Below, in pieces: positions 22,258 through 36,296 of a stretch of 64,000 nucleotides of DNA. Positions within the stretch are counted from its first letter, which is position 1, and each line of letters begins with the position of its first letter. Both the position numbers and the translations under genes were made by a program. The stretch lies in assembly GCF_022581195.2 (NCBI RefSeq), contig NC_061452.1, positions 9,617,501-9,681,500 of the forward strand. The letters run 5' to 3'. The DNA comes from Helicoverpa zea. Taxonomy: Eukaryota > Arthropoda > Insecta > Lepidoptera > Noctuidae. Below the pieces are notes generated by a model. That model was not told where the DNA came from. It ran no database searches and saw only the letters and a list, made by a program, of their open reading frames with translations.

Positions 22258-25200
22258 TTATGTATAACCCATAACAATCACAACAACTAGATGACTCATT
22301 CAAGTTAATGCATTATCCAAGTAAATAGAGAAATTAGACTGACAATTCGTAAGATAACTGTATTAGATTGAAAATTCCGCGAATACAGAATGGAATATTT
22401 CTCTAGATGAATATTCTCGCGAGACTCGTCTCAAACGTGGCACGTATGGCGCGACCTTAAGCGTTGCAAAATAATTGATGTCTATTTACTATGCTGCTCC
22501 ACGGCGATCTGAACAGAGTGTTAGAAAGCGAGAAGTTGGTCTAAACCGAAGTCGTTCGTGCCCTCGGCTCCAATCATCGAGTCTCAAGTCGGGAAACAAC
22601 AACTGGGAACGAGCTCACTTCATTCGTGCCTTCACAAGTTGGGGAATAACTTAGAAATTCAATTTGCAGACGGTGAGCGTTGCAGCGGCCTGTTCTGTAG
22701 TGCCTATGCAATGCGAACTTAGACATTGCTAACGTCACCAAACTTACTGCATTCCGACACCCTATGAAGTTCAGTGTGGGGAAAAACTTAAACAAACTAG
22801 ATATAATGGTGAGACGATTTTCAGCAAGGCTACTTTTTATTTAATAGGAAATGAACGTTGAAAGTAAGTAAACAAAGTTTTTCACCTTGTTTACGATGTC
22901 ATTCTAGTTTTTCCATTAGCACGAAAAAGCCGTAGTTTCAGAATGACGTTTTATGCCTGATAATATGATAGCTTTATGAAAGCTTTTACTTTAATAATCG
23001 AGAACTAATCATTACATTGTAACACAAGTAGGCCCGAAACCTCATTAGCCAGCGTTTTAATTAACAATTCATACAATAAAAATAAGAAAACAAACAAAAG
23101 AAAGCAGGAAATAGACGGCTAATAAAGTGGCGGAAATTAATTATACAGACTCAATTGAGTACTGAGTAAACAACGACAATTTGTTTATTTTACAGCAATC
23201 AAAGAAGTTGAGCTGCCCACAGTGACATCAAAAGAAAGAATGACCTGCTTGCAAGTATATCACGTAATGTTCTGTGGATATAGAAAAAATACTTATGTTT
23301 TATCCGTTTTCATCTTTTAGATTTCAAAATTATTTTTTGTAAATATTTGCTAAAAGCTGAATCAATCAGTTGATCCGCGATATCTTATTCTTTCATGGAA
23401 AACAACAAAGACACTTATGCAAAGAGACTTATCGGTACATAAGGTATGGAGGTAAGCTCGGTTCATAAATTATTCAAAATGAACTTAGCTTCCAATTTGA
23501 AGCGAGAGTGAAAAATGTCGTCAGGGGCGCGGTCGCGTGGTGACTATCTAACGACTATCAGTCTTCTTGGGGTATACACCAATGTCAGTGGTAGGTACTT
23601 ACCCTTTTTCAACACATTATAGCTCCAAAGGTTGGTAAAGTTTTGTTTTTGCGTAGTATTTTGCATTTTCTTTATAAGAATGCAGTTTATGTGTGAAATA
23701 TATTACGAACGGTGTGTTATATTGTATTAATTAATCGGTTGCAATTAAAGTGTAGGGGCACATTTCAGTATGTTTTATGTGTTTCACTGATCAACCCGAC
23801 CGCCAAAACAGCTTGTATGCTGTTTTGGCGTTTAGCGTAACTCCTCAAAACAAAAATTCGCACACAATGCCAATTGTTATTCAAATAAACTGCGCAAATC
23901 CATTTGTTAAAAGGGAAAATATTGGTAAATAATAGAGTTAATAGGCGTTCATCGCGGGGTGCGCCAGGCATTATTCCGCCCGATCGATGGGATCCATATT
24001 AATCACCAGGGGTTCATAAATCGTTCAACGTCGTCTGCAGGCGTATTGAGTGCGAATCGCGCGACAATGTCATGACTATTTTGTCTCGCTTCATATATTA
24101 ATGCTGAAAAACAAACCGATAAAACGCTTTAAGTTAGTATTTTATTACACTCGTACTTTAATATAAATCTTTCTGATACCTACATCAAATTGAGTTTCAA
24201 AATGAAAATGAACAACTCAATTCAACCTGAAGTTGAGGTTCGATTTCTAGGTAGAACAAAGTGTAATTGGATTTTTCGATTCGAACGAAATCTTAATTAC
24301 GGCGAACAGTTTGGAATTGTGTTCAGTAAACTGTGCAGCATATGCCTTCGGGGAACACAAACTTGACACCGTAAGCTTTATTTTTCTGGTCCGTTTATTG
24401 AAAACTAACTACCTACATCCTGGGCCGGTAGTAGCAGTTAATACCTGCTGAGCTTGAGCGTCTGCATCGGTGGTGAAGTCTAGAGTGGTGGTACCAAATC
24501 TATATAGGTAATTAAGCATATTGTCAATTTCTTCCCTCATTTGCAACCTACTTTAATAATTTTCATATTTTATTACCAGGTCTTAACTTCTGACAATCGA
24601 AAGATCACAGAGATATACTTAGAATTCCAGACACAAATCAAATAAATAAATATGTACCGACATTTATGATCTTTGATGTCAATTCAAAATAAACTAACAG
24701 TCCAGGTAATATCCACACGCTAAACTATCTCGTGTTTGAGTTTATTTAATTTGTTACTTTTCTTGGTTTTTGGAACACAAGCAATACGAAGTATTGCTTC
24801 CATATCTATTTACAATAACCCTTTTCCAAGTACCCACATACTTTTATTGAAGCACCAGATGGAGCATAAGATGCTATCAAACAACTTGATGTTCCAACAG
24901 TTATATTTCAGTACACACAACAAACAGACTGCTTCACGCTTTCATAATACCATCGTAAGATCGCCGTAAAAATACTGCCATAAATAAATTCTTCAATATA
25001 ATAAAGCGTTAATTCCTTCGAAAAGGGTATCTATCCGTCCCGATTTTCAGAAGGGGTGAAATTTATTGCTTCACAATATACAGTTATCTTGGTGCCGGCT
25101 GGCGATCGCTTGCTCCCTCGCCACTTGACAGCAATCGGCTTACCGCACTTTTAAACTGCCCATACTGATTGTAAAGAAAGACGGATGGTATTTATTTTTT

Positions 25201-28200
25201 GAATAAGAAATAAACATTTTCTCTTTATATGTGAGGATCATGTTGTAAGGAAGGTGATGAGTATAAATATTGTATATGGGGACGACTAAAGAGACGATGG
25301 ATGGATTGTGATAAAGTCGGCAGATAGAAGGGTGTTTAGGAACAACCCAACCCCAACAAAAATAAGAATAAGAACAGGAGTATAGTGAGATGTTTATGCA
25401 ATGAAAAAGAGATAGATTTTAAATTAACAATAATGAAGTTTAAATATACTTAAACTTTAAATTCATTTACATAAATGAATTCTGCTGTCCAAACAAAAAG
25501 TGTTAAATATTTTTTATAAAAGAGAACTATAATATTTATAAAACACATGATGCTATAAATTACTTTCAAGCCAGTCTAGTAAGTAATATATCAGAGAAGT
25601 TTATTCAAACAATAAATAAATTCGTGTGCGAGTTCCATTTGTCACTGCCTTCATATCTTGGGCATGTTATCACGTAGGTCATTATTAACAAATAACAATA
25701 AATAATAACCACTAATGTGTAGAATCACAGTTGTATTATTCTTAACCTTTTAAAATGTATTTTTATATACGATATTGGATAAATAAAATATTTTTGGTGT
25801 TAAAGCCACATCCTGTAAGTAAGCACGTAGATAAGAACAATATAGAGGTAGGTACTTATTTACTTGCCACAAACACCTTTAACAGTCAACGTACTAAAGA
25901 ACTATGAAAACGTCAAAACTGCCATTCCCTTTCTTTAGAAGCCGCTCACTAAGCAGTTTTTACTCGGTCCACAAGCAAGCCAGACAGCTTTAGTTTTTCT
26001 CAGTCCAATAGTTTATGTATTTTTTTAAAGTCAGCTCAGCAAAAAATTTCTTCTGCGAATCTCGCAATTAGTGCGATGCGGGAGAGAGAGATCTGTAGTC
26101 TCGTTTTTATGGTGTACTGAGATGACTTTTCCTCGTCAAGTCGTAAAAACTGTTGGTTTCTTTAGATAGGAAAATTATTCTTTCTGACGCCAATGATGAC
26201 ATAAGTAGAGTATAGATAGTTCGTAGTTGAGCAATCGATTCGTCTGTATGTCTCGTGTGAGGTGCCGCGTTACTGCCCACGCGAGACCACTAGGTATTTT
26301 ATTATGCTTTAGCTATCAAACTTGCTAGTGTTCCGTAATGATCGCCTTTGGTACTACGAATATGTGCTTTTCGTACATACTTCAGCGGTACTTAAGTGTT
26401 GTATGTTTAATATAGTATTATGAAGTAAAGGGAACATTTAATATGTTTTATTTTTATCTATGGCAGTTTTCTTCTTACAAATATTCTCAGTATTATGTAA
26501 TTTTATTATATTATTTTTATCTTCATCCTACAAAAAAACATTTATATAAGTAATATTGTCTATAAGAATATCTTAAACAGGATATACAGTCATAGCTGTA
26601 GCTATTATCGAAATAGCGATGTTTTCCACGTATTCCGCGAATCAAGGTCGCCATTTGTGTAACTTTTCCATCGTATTTCTCAAAGAAAATGTGTTTCCTT
26701 ATTGTTAGTTGAAAAACTGAAACAAACAAAGGAATAATGCAAAACTTGACTAGGGAAGTGCTATAAATATTATTTTTCTCGTTTGTAATCGATATTGTCA
26801 GCGATTTGCCACGTAACCGCCCTGATGGATGTTATGCCGACGGTGAAAACACCGGGTCACCGGCCGAGTTTGTCTTTTTACTTTGAACCGGTTTTTTGTA
26901 CCTGTGAATACCTAGGACGCCTGTGTGACTCTATATTTTTAAGTTTCTGTAAGCGTCTAAGCATTTTATTTTTTGTAATCATTTTCAATAAAAATGTTAT
27001 AAAAATACACTATCTTCACTAGGTTAAATACAAGTCTCCTTCTATTCTAGAATAAACACTTCCAAGGTAGTGTAAATCTGTATCCATTAAGGATAGTGTT
27101 TACACGAACCATTCATACGTGAGTCCGTATTACTTTTATTTACAAAGAATTCTAAACCGTCCACTTATTTCCTAACAGCCCAAATAATACTCTAACAAAG
27201 AAGGTTTTATAATCTCCAAAGTAGGACAAGCTTTGAGCTCTTCATTTTCCGTTTATTCCCATAATCCAAAAATTTGAATAACAAACGCTTTGCATAATCC
27301 AATATTTTTACGTAACACGCATTTTCAGTCCCTTGATATATGTAGATATGTCTAAATAAACTGTCTTAATTTCCCCCGAGCCGGGCGGGTACCGAGCCAG
27401 CAATCTGCCGGGCCGTCTCATTATGAAGCTCGTTGTCTTGAGACACTGTTCCGGCCCGGATCCGACGCCTGGCGCCACATCAAATGCTCAATGAGCCGAG
27501 AAGAATTTACTCATATTGTTCACGTACTTTCTACTTGGAATTCCACATTAAGTTATATTAGTAACGTACATACATTCACATACAGGAACGTGTTCCACTC
27601 TCGTTATCTTGTGAAAGCTCCGCCTTTGCAATTAAATTCTATTGAACACAAGCAATCAACCTTTATAACATTACTTCGATGTGCATACAGATCGTAGCAG
27701 CGAGCATTTAATGCGGGACTTAGCTATTGAGCTCCTGTGAGTTCTCCGTACATTAGCGTTAGTACAGCAAGCAATTCCCAAACGTGTAGTGCTGGCTTAA
27801 TTCACGCAAGAAATCTTTGCTCGAACCGTTCCCTTGAGTGCTCTCTAAAGACTTGCTACGAAAAACTCCCAACCGCTTCGCCACTTGCACAATTTATGAC
27901 GGTAGTTAGGCCAACGCAGCGCCTCTGTTACCGCAAACAGGTAGGAGCCATTGTAGCGACGGACACCCCTCCCCCCGCGCAGCTCAACCAACATGGCCTC
28001 CGAGGGGTCGCACAAAGGAAATAATGAGGGTCTATTTTAAGTAGTAGGTTTGCAGCCAAAGCAATATACAAGCGAGTTGAAGACGCGACGCGAATGCCTG
28101 ATGAACTTTAATTACAGCGGTGGAACCAACGTGCAAGCAATTGCCTGCCTGGTGTATTAGCATAATCATTTTGTAGCCCTGCCGTGGCTAATTGATGTGA

Positions 28201-29768
28201 AATTGGTGATTTAGGGCGCCAATTTTAGGGCGGTGCAGTATACCCACATACTTTAATCTCAGACATAATCATTTCAATATTACAGGGGTCGTTTAGCAAT
28301 ATGATATCTCGGTTCTTTGGTTTTATTCCTCTATGTAAAATATTGATTTCCATAAAATGGGTCAGATGAACCTTATTTTTATACGACGTAACAGACCTCC
28401 GGATGCTTTTAAAGTATAAAACTGAAATGGTCTTTCCGGAGTTATGGGAAAATTATGTGTGCTCAGTCTAAAGGCTAAGGACATAAATAAAACTGTTAAC
28501 GGCGAGATAGTTTTTTTCGGTAACCCTGCGAGATTTATCGCAGATTATCGCTATAAGAAGCCATAGTCACTAAAATCCTTTTATTATTGAAGTCTATTTC
28601 ATATAATTAAAATATACGGTTGAATATAAATTGGGGATATATTTGTTTCACCAATTTGCTGATAATGAACGCCGGATATATTTTAATGATGTAACCATTT
28701 TGACAATATAACTTTACACATTCATAAATATTTATTCGGAGCAGAAATAAAAGGAACCGAAACACTTCGATGGCTTTATGATGGATAGATGCAAATTCCG
28801 AGGCTGCGGGAGAAAAATGATGAGCGTCTTATTGTTCCCGGAGAGTATTTTAAATTCAAATCAGACGGAGAAGAGTTTTTGGACGCCACCTTAGAAATAA
28901 TACAACAATATTTGAGTAGCACGCGGTGAATATATAAGTTGTGACACTTGCTTCTCGTTTCCTTGACACAGAAAATTTTCTTAGAAATTGTGATGAAAAG
29001 TCTGGCCGCAGAGGTAAAAAACAATTGTAGGTTCTAATAATATTTTATCATTCATTGAGGAAAGAAATTATTAAGAATTATTAAGAAATTATTAATAAGG
29101 CCTTAGAAAACGTAAGAGGAAACCTAAATATCTTTTTTTACATTTAATATTTGAATCTTAAAGTTTGTATATTTTCTAATATACATATTTGCCTTTAAGT
29201 TTATGTACTAATTAGACGGGAACAAGTTTGATAGAAAATTGAGATTCAATACTGGAAGATAGGTTATGTAAATTCCTTACAGGAAAACTAGAAAGTTGGT
29301 TCTCATTGCTGTTTGAAATCGTTTAAATAGCAACCGTAATTATTGTTGCTATTTAAACGATTTGTATGTCATAAACAAATCTAAAATGTAGGAGACGTAA
29401 AATCCAATTAAAGTCTAAAGTATTATAAAACATTTGACAGTTTGGAATGCTATGAAATACAAGAATAATTAGTCAACTAGCAAGTTTCCGACGAATGCAT
29501 TAATATCGCAACCGCTAGGACTTTAATTTTTCAGCATTAAACCCAGCTGAAGCTATAAGAAATTGTCCTCAGCAAAATTCATATATTTTATCCTTTATTT
29601 TGCAAAGCAAAAACATAATTTTGCAGAAAATCTGAAACTATCACGAAACAGCACTAATATTGTTGGAGATTTATGTAATTGTATTTTTGAAAAATATCGT
29701 TTTGAGTATTATTTGTTAAGCCACTGTTATTCGACGTGTCTTATTAATTTTAGTTATGTTGAACGTTA
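22258..29768. other. non-coding stretch with GC-rich islands
   Basis: No gene recognised. GC-rich, repeat-free islands stand out at about 23970-24090, 26795-26880, 27375-27480 and 27900-28015, separated by AT-rich DNA. One at 28120-28240 includes GGCTAATTGATGTGAAATTGG, a homeodomain-type AT core. A perfect 19-bp-stem hairpin lies at 29316-29363. These may be cis-regulatory modules of a gene outside the window; this is inference. Confidence 0.4.
29316..29363. repeat. perfect 19-bp inverted repeat with 10-nt loop
   Basis: The arm AAATCGTTTAAATAGCAAC (29316-29334) is followed by ten bases and then by its exact reverse complement (29345-29363). It is too short for a typical precursor microRNA and has no flanking target duplication that I can see. 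Confidence 0.7.
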
Positions 29769-31257
29769 TCTATACATATAATAAATCTGTAGAAAAGTAA
29801 TTTTTGTACATTGAAGAAATTGACAAAAAAAATAGCCAGCATGTTAAAGGATAACTAACAGAACCCATTTCCATCATTTTTGTCATTTTTGTCTGTTTGT
29901 CTGTTTATCTGTTTGTTTGTTCGGGATTCACGTAAAATCTACGAATTAAATGCAGACAATGCTTATATACAAAAATTCTACGTAACTTGGGGTATTACTT
30001 AGTTTTTGTTTCATCGAAATCGATTCACTCTATCAAAATATATGATTAATTTTGTGAATTCAAGATGTAAAATATTACGACACGCAATCTATTTGTCAAA
30101 ACTGTACATTTGAATGTTGTACTTATATTAGTTGATCGGCCTATTATTAATCTTTACACAGAAAATCACACCTTTATAAGTAACTTCGGAAGAAAAAAAA
30201 ATGAAAATTTTGTTTAGCCAAGGTTAAAGTAGCTCCATCTGTGGTAAATAAAATACATCATCAATTTGTCAAAGGAGCGAGGTGGTAAATGACAATATTA
30301 CCATACATTCTTTATAGAGGATTATTATTTCAACAGATGGAGTTGTGTATTTTCCGTAATTCACCATATTTTAACACGAAGTGTAATTTTTCGATAGACA
30401 TTTCAATTGTGTTTGTCAGTTTGCCGTGCCACATCAAAATCCAACTATAATTATTACCTTGATGAAAGGAAAATTAATAGTTCTCGGCCAAATTTAAAAC
30501 GGTGCCATCTAAATTATTTTTTGAACATTATGTCAAAAATGATGACTTTAGTGGAACAATTACTTATCATTTAAAGTTACAGATGGAGTTCATATCAGGA
30601 TTTTTTCATAAACATAGTTTAGCTTATCTTCCACTAATGTGGTGGCCTTAAAACAAATTACTTTGAGTGAGTAGTATTAAGTAGACCTTAATTATTTTTT
30701 CTGATGCAAAATATGTAAAATTAATCCTAGAAGAAATGAGGATCTATCTCTCGCAGGCGCTGCTAAGCGTGAGGTAGGTAATGTAGGATTCTGTAGCTTT
30801 AAAAACAAGCCCAGATACAAAGTGCAGATAAGAAATGGGAGCTTTCTCGATTTAATACCATACACACGTAAAATGCTTTATGCGTCTGAAAACGTACAAA
30901 TTACGCGCCGCATACCAGAGACAAGTTTACTTTCAACTTCTGATCGCAAATACACTGTTCACGATTACGAACAGTCTCAGTAAGACCCGAGCCAAGTCTA
31001 AAAAAACACCTTTTATATAAAACTACGTTTGATGTCATTTAATCACAAAGACATAATTGTTCTCTGTTGCAAATCCTATCCACCTATATTCTATCCTAAT
31101 CCAGAATGCATTGCAGGTGTGCATTGCACAAAAACCAATGGTATCCTATTCGAGAAGTCAAAAGACTTGACCTGCTAACGTCAGCTTCTGCGCTAAGCAA
31201 GTGTTCTTAATAGTACCATCAGAATTACATTCATCGTTGAATGAGGTGATTAAATTT

Positions 31258-31677
31258 TCAGAAACCACAATAACAGTAGGAGCCAAAGCGTATGATCGCT
31301 TCATAGAGCTCTGATTGGCCCCAGGTGACCAAGTCAGGTCTGATTTGTTTGTTCATCAGATCTTTGACAGTGTTTCGGTGGATACTTACTGTCGTCCTGT
31401 TTACGTGTGACACAAAATATGGTATATAAACGTCCTCCGCAATAGCGAAATTTTCCCGGTGTGCGGTAGTGACGCACAGTATACAACACTTATGTTTCTT
31501 TTGATTTGCTGGCTCCACCAAGAAATGGCATATTGCGAGCGTACATTTTGAAAATCTTGGTAAAACTGCAGGTTTCAAGTACGAACACATGAAGTGGACT
31601 CGCACAGATACGTACATTTTGCCTATTCGTGAACTAATGCAAACATTTCGGTGGAGTCCCGGCTTAGGCCACCACAT
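31258..31677 (-). CDS. second copy of the Helitron-borne open frame
   Basis: This is a 139-codon frame matching 14099-14521. It starts at the ATG in the MITE arm (31677-31675) and ends at TGA 31260-31258. It shares HKCCILC, CVTTAHRENF, WGQSELYEAI and GSYCYCGF. It lacks one residue near the start and has eight or so substitutions such as Glu to Lys and Leu to Arg. The product is unrecognised. Keeping the frame in two diverged copies is notable, but the substitution pattern looks neutral. Confidence 0.3.
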   Translation of the reverse strand: MWWPKPGLHRNVCISSRIGKMYVSVRVHFMCSYLKPAVLPRFSKCTLAICHFLVEPANQKKHKCCILCVTTAHRENFAIAEDVYIPYFVSHVNRTTVSIHRNTVKDLMNKQIRPDLVTWGQSELYEAIIRFGSYCYCGF

Positions 31678-32017
31678 TAGGCGTGCGCGATCCTCGGGCG
31701 TGTGAGTACCGCGGGCGCCGCGCGTGCGTCGCGAGCGCGCTGCGTGAGCGTCGCGTTTTGCTGCCCTGCGGCATTTGCAGCGCGCTCGCGGCTTGCACGC
31801 GCCGCTCTCCTTGACGTTTAACTGCTAAGGCGTTTAGCGGGCGGCGGGGATAGCGGGCGAAGGGGTAAGAACGCAACTCGAGCGCCGCGTGCTCGCCGCG
31901 AGCGCGTCGCTTGCACTCTTCACACATGCCGCAGGGCAGCAAAACGCGACGTTCACGCAGCGCGCTCGCGAGGCCCGCGCTACTCACACGCCCGAGGATC
32001 ACGCACGCCTAATGTGG
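31672..32017. mobile_element. GC-rich MITE nested in Helitron copy 2
   Basis: A 346-bp very GC-rich segment bounded by inverted CCACATTAGGCGTGCGCGAT arms, with internal inverted words (GCTGCCCTGCGGCAT and its complement). Its open frames, including an Arg/Ala-rich one on the minus strand, result from base composition. Confidence 0.75.
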
Positions 32018-32642
32018 GGTCAGCCTTATCATAGTGAGTAAGTGCACAGAAAATCCCCGTCATACAAGTGTTTCTCCCCAGTAGTGAAACTATCCTACCC
32101 TATGCGCCTGCTGATGATGATGACTCATTTTATCATCCATCCAGCTATTCCCCAACTATGTTGGTGTTGGCTTCCAGTCACCGAATCTGTTTGAGTACCA
32201 ATATTTTGCTTGGAGCGACTACCTATCTACCTATCTTCAATCCAGTCAACTACACAAGACGATATCCATGGTAAGACTGACAGACTTTCTGGCTTCTGAT
32301 TAGTCGCAGCAGCTGCAGAAAATGTACAAATGACAGCTTTGTCAGACTCAAAGCATATAGACATAGATTATAGCTGTTTCCTGTGAAAATTACTTACGCA
32401 CCATACGTAATAATTTTCCAAATTGGCTGACTAGATCCAGAGATATTCACAACGTCACAAACTTTACTTCTTTTGTTTAGATAAATGGTCACATCCACAA
32501 CACAACCTTGATCAATGAATCTATGCGACTGCTAAGTGCTAATCCTAATTATACTGTCACGTGAAAGAATGCACCTACGGGATAAGTAGTATTTTGACTA
32601 TTCTATATTGCCCACGCAGACGAAGTTGCGGGCAACAGCTAG

Positions 32643-35600
32643 TCTATTAATATGACTGAAAGGACATAAAAAATAATAAATCATTCGATGCGTAGTACCT
32701 CCAGCGAAGTGTATCATTCTCATTCAGTTAATGTTAGGTTGCTAGTTTATCCAAGATATTTCACAAAATAAACATTTGAGAAAAATAATGGTCGAATGAT
32801 ACAAATTAAACATTTACTTTCCGACCAATGACAGGACAGAAAGTAACATTATTTATAACGTGGCTGACCTAAAATAAGGGAACGAAAACCAGAGAGCAGG
32901 TAACTACCCACCTATTATTTTATTAACGCACAGTGAAGGGCCAGGTGAAGCAATTAAAATAATACTGGGTGCATAACTAATAAACAAGATAATTATACAA
33001 TTATCATGTATAGATAATAGTAGAGAATCGATTGGAACCTTACTTATTGAACCCAGTTATTAGGTCAAGTCAGAAATCCAATCCCGAATAGTACAAGTAG
33101 GTTGATACATCGAAACTCTAAATCGGGATCTCCCCTGATTCTCATGACAACATCAGTCTCTCTTCTTAATCAGAAATTATCTAGATATTTAAAATGTAGT
33201 GTAATAATAAGCTTCATTAATTAACCTCCTTCCAAGTTATCCTCGCTCATAAACTCACCCTTTCTACTGCAATTTGCAACAAAATAATGTAACAAAAGAC
33301 GTAATGAGACCGTGGCTCCTTTTATTTATGATCGTTTCATGCGATGCAAAGCAATTAGGTGGCGAGCGTCTAGGCGGCAGCGAACAATTGTCACCTGGCC
33401 CAGACTACTCTCAGATATTAGCTAGCACAGCTTCTTTATGTATCCTAGCGAGTGGCGCCGAAGCAATCCTGTGTGTATTTTATCTAAGCTCAGACACTTT
33501 TGTTTTAAAACTTTCTATACGCAATCTCGAACTGAAAGCGGTTTCTTTCCCTGTACTGGAGTTTTTAAAATATAAATTTTCGGATTGGCGGAGCGCCATC
33601 TTCATGGCTCCATAGTCACAGGTATCCGCATAGTTACGAAATGTATGTATGTCCGCTCATTTATCAGAGCAGGCGACCTGCCGTTAAACTCTCCTGCTAG
33701 ACAATACATAAACTTGGCCTAAACGAGACCGAATTTGAGAATTTGGTTAAATGGAACTTAATTTCGGCTTGCCTTTAACCAAGTAAAAGTTGAAGTATTT
33801 ACTATACATGAAAAGTTCGGATGGAATTTCTCGACACCCCACCGTGCGGAGTACCTCCGAGTCATTGTTCAACTTCCGTGAAATATATGAGGACTTGTCG
33901 TACCATTTTATATTTATATGACATGCACTTTTGTAACCACAGTGTTAGTTCGTAAATACTTCACAAAATTGAACTTGAACGAAGAAGAATTGGCGGAAAT
34001 ATCAGCTGCAAAATGAACCTCAATGTGTCATTTGAAATTAAATAAAGTATCTACTACCACTATTTAATAATGTTGAATTAATTAAAATTATTACCATAAA
34101 AAATTTAGAAACATTGTTTTAATAGCATCCTCAATTTTTTTCTTCTTCAACTTTAGTCCAGTATATCCCGCTTATAAAGAGAGCCTGCGTCTGATGTAGG
34201 GTTTATGCCTGAACGCCTAAAACTGAGCTAGATTTATTCTAACGAGGCGTTGTAATAAATGCCCCATCTTATGCTAAACGCTCGATAAAGCTGGGACATG
34301 ATTTTATTTTCAGCAACCCAACTTATTGGCTACATAGGTACGAAAAAATCCATTAAGTACATAGAACTCTTGTATCTAATTTTTTTGTAGTGCTCGCGTT
34401 GTCAATAACTTAGCTTTCATTAAGTATAAAACGTACCTAGATGTTATACAACGAACCTTGAAGTTAGCTTCAAGGTGAAACATTAGCAAAAGACTAATCA
34501 CGCTACAGACATTTCACCGTAACTCGTTTGAAGCATACATCTGCACTCTCGTTCTTAACTCAAGATAGCGGGAGAGATGTATATTGTTTCTTATTATAAT
34601 ACACTCTTACGTACCTTTGTCTGAGAAATGTTCACAGCAAAACAGCAGACAGGCTACAAATAAGTGCCTGAGCAACTAAACTGCCATTTCCTTCCAATTA
34701 CGAGTAGCAGACATACGCCCTTTTAGTTTGCAGGGTACATACAGCAGGGGTGAAATTGTTGACAGGCAGTTGGAATGAATTATTGTTAGTCGCGGAACGC
34801 CGCCGCAGACGGTGGCTCGTTACCACGCCTCGCACCTATTCCCGTCGACAAATTTGACGAAAACGCGAGCTGCACGTAGAAACAAAATATATGTTGCCTT
34901 GATGTTAGTATAAGAGGTGGTAAACACATTTATAAGAGAGAAGTATAGGTTTAACATGTTTCGTTACTTGAACTGCAAATATATTGTTTCTGGCAGAAAT
35001 CCTAATCAAATAATGTGTAGATACATAACTAGCTTTTTAAATGATACCTCAAACTATGCTGACAATAATAATTCATGTATTAGTGTAATTTACGCACACG
35101 AGAATAATACACCATTTAATTAAGTCAATAATTAATAATCTTTCAAAAAGTAAGTACTTATATCTATCTAGTAGTGATAAAATACAGATTGGCAAATGTA
35201 TTTGTCCAGACAAATATGCTCGCACGCACGTTCCGAACAAATGACCGACGACGGAGAAGACGTATTTATTTGTTCCGTCGTATTGACTCCATTTGTACTA
35301 ATTTCCTTCAAAGCGTTAGTGACGCTGTGTAAGTGAATGAAATAGATTTTCTTCGGATCAAGAATAGCCGCTTTATTAGTTAGGAAAGATTAACTTATCT
35401 GTATTGTGGTGAGAATGTTTAGGGTATGGGATTTATTTTATTATCGGATTCTACTAGCAGACAAAAACCTTTAAATGTTAGGAAAAATATGCCTTGATAT
35501 ACAAAAAATAAATAAAAAGCCTTTATCTGCGAAAACATATAAAATAATAATTGGTATTTACCAATTTCAATCTCCAAACAACACATCGTTTTATTTACTT

Positions 35601-36296
35601 CATTTTCTTCATATTTGCTGAAACTAAGGAAACCAAATATTTTAAACTGTTGAGCTGAAGACACTAAACTAAAATTATTATTACTTATATAATCCGCTTT
35701 TTATCAAAGCACCCCTCTTACACAGTGCAAAAAGACTATAAAACAAATATTCCCATCTTGGCCTTATCATAAATAGGACACGTAATCGAGACTAGCCGTA
35801 GCCGTCGGCGTTGCCTGCTCGCTATAGTGCGCAGGCTATTTTCCGCTACGCTGGCTCCCTGGCCGAACTGTCACCCCCGGGCTTTGATGTAAAATGATAC
35901 CTAACGCCATTGTCTCGGGCGTCATCTTCAATCAAATACAAGCTGCTATAGGCTGGTTCACTTCCTTCAAGACAAAGACGTGGAGCGTTAAAAAGCTAAT
36001 TTATAAAAATAATATATTTTATGTGTTATCCTATATTTATGTAAGTAGTCCGATCTATTCCTGAATGTAAATATTTTATTCCGGTGTTTGGACTTTTGAC
36101 CAAGATAGCTTTTTCAGTTTTCCGAGTTAAAAAAAGAGCGTGATAGATATTAAAGTAACATGTTTCCGCTATGGACTGCCCACGTCCAGAAAGATACGTT
36201 TCGATATGTCACGATAAGAAAATACTGACATACAACGTCAAAAGGTAAGTCATAATACATCGACGGCTTTGTCCGAAACTGTCGATAGTACCAGTA
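32643..36296. other. non-coding stretch, one possible secreted ORF
   Basis: AT-rich with two GC-richer islands near 34795-34885 and 35800-35890. Apart from the open frame at 33304 nothing gene-like is recognised. Confidence 0.4.
33304..33615 (+). CDS. possible signal-peptide ORF, unknown
   Basis: Unrecognised. The ATG at 33304 opens 103 codons beginning MRPWLLLFMIVSCDA followed by KQLGGERLGG, which looks like a cleavable signal peptide. A second hydrophobic stretch (SLCILASGAEAILCVFYL) follows near residues 45-65. There is no family match that I know of and no convincing downstream exon. It could be a first exon of a secreted protein or a chance frame; chance is at least as likely. Confidence 0.2.
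   Translation: MRPWLLLFMIVSCDAKQLGGERLGGSEQLSPGPDYSQILASTASLCILASGAEAILCVFYLSSDTFVLKLSIRNLELKAVSFPVLEFLKYKFSDWRSAIFMAP

Larger units (their letters stand above)
29769..32642 (+). mobile_element. Helitron copy 2 of an inverted pair
   Basis: It starts TCTATACATATAATAAATC after an A (29768) and ends GCGGGCAACAGCTAG before a T (32643), with the same terminal hairpin as copy 1. It is 2874 bp. The 273-bp length difference from copy 1 is almost all due to the nested MITE (346 against 91 bp). No Rep/helicase frame is present. Both copies share internal landmarks in the same order, so they descend from one already chimeric element. Confidence 0.8.

Noticed and set aside
31664..32002. Arg/Ala-rich 112-codon frame
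   Set aside because: Lies wholly inside a GC-rich nested MITE; base composition explains the lack of stops.
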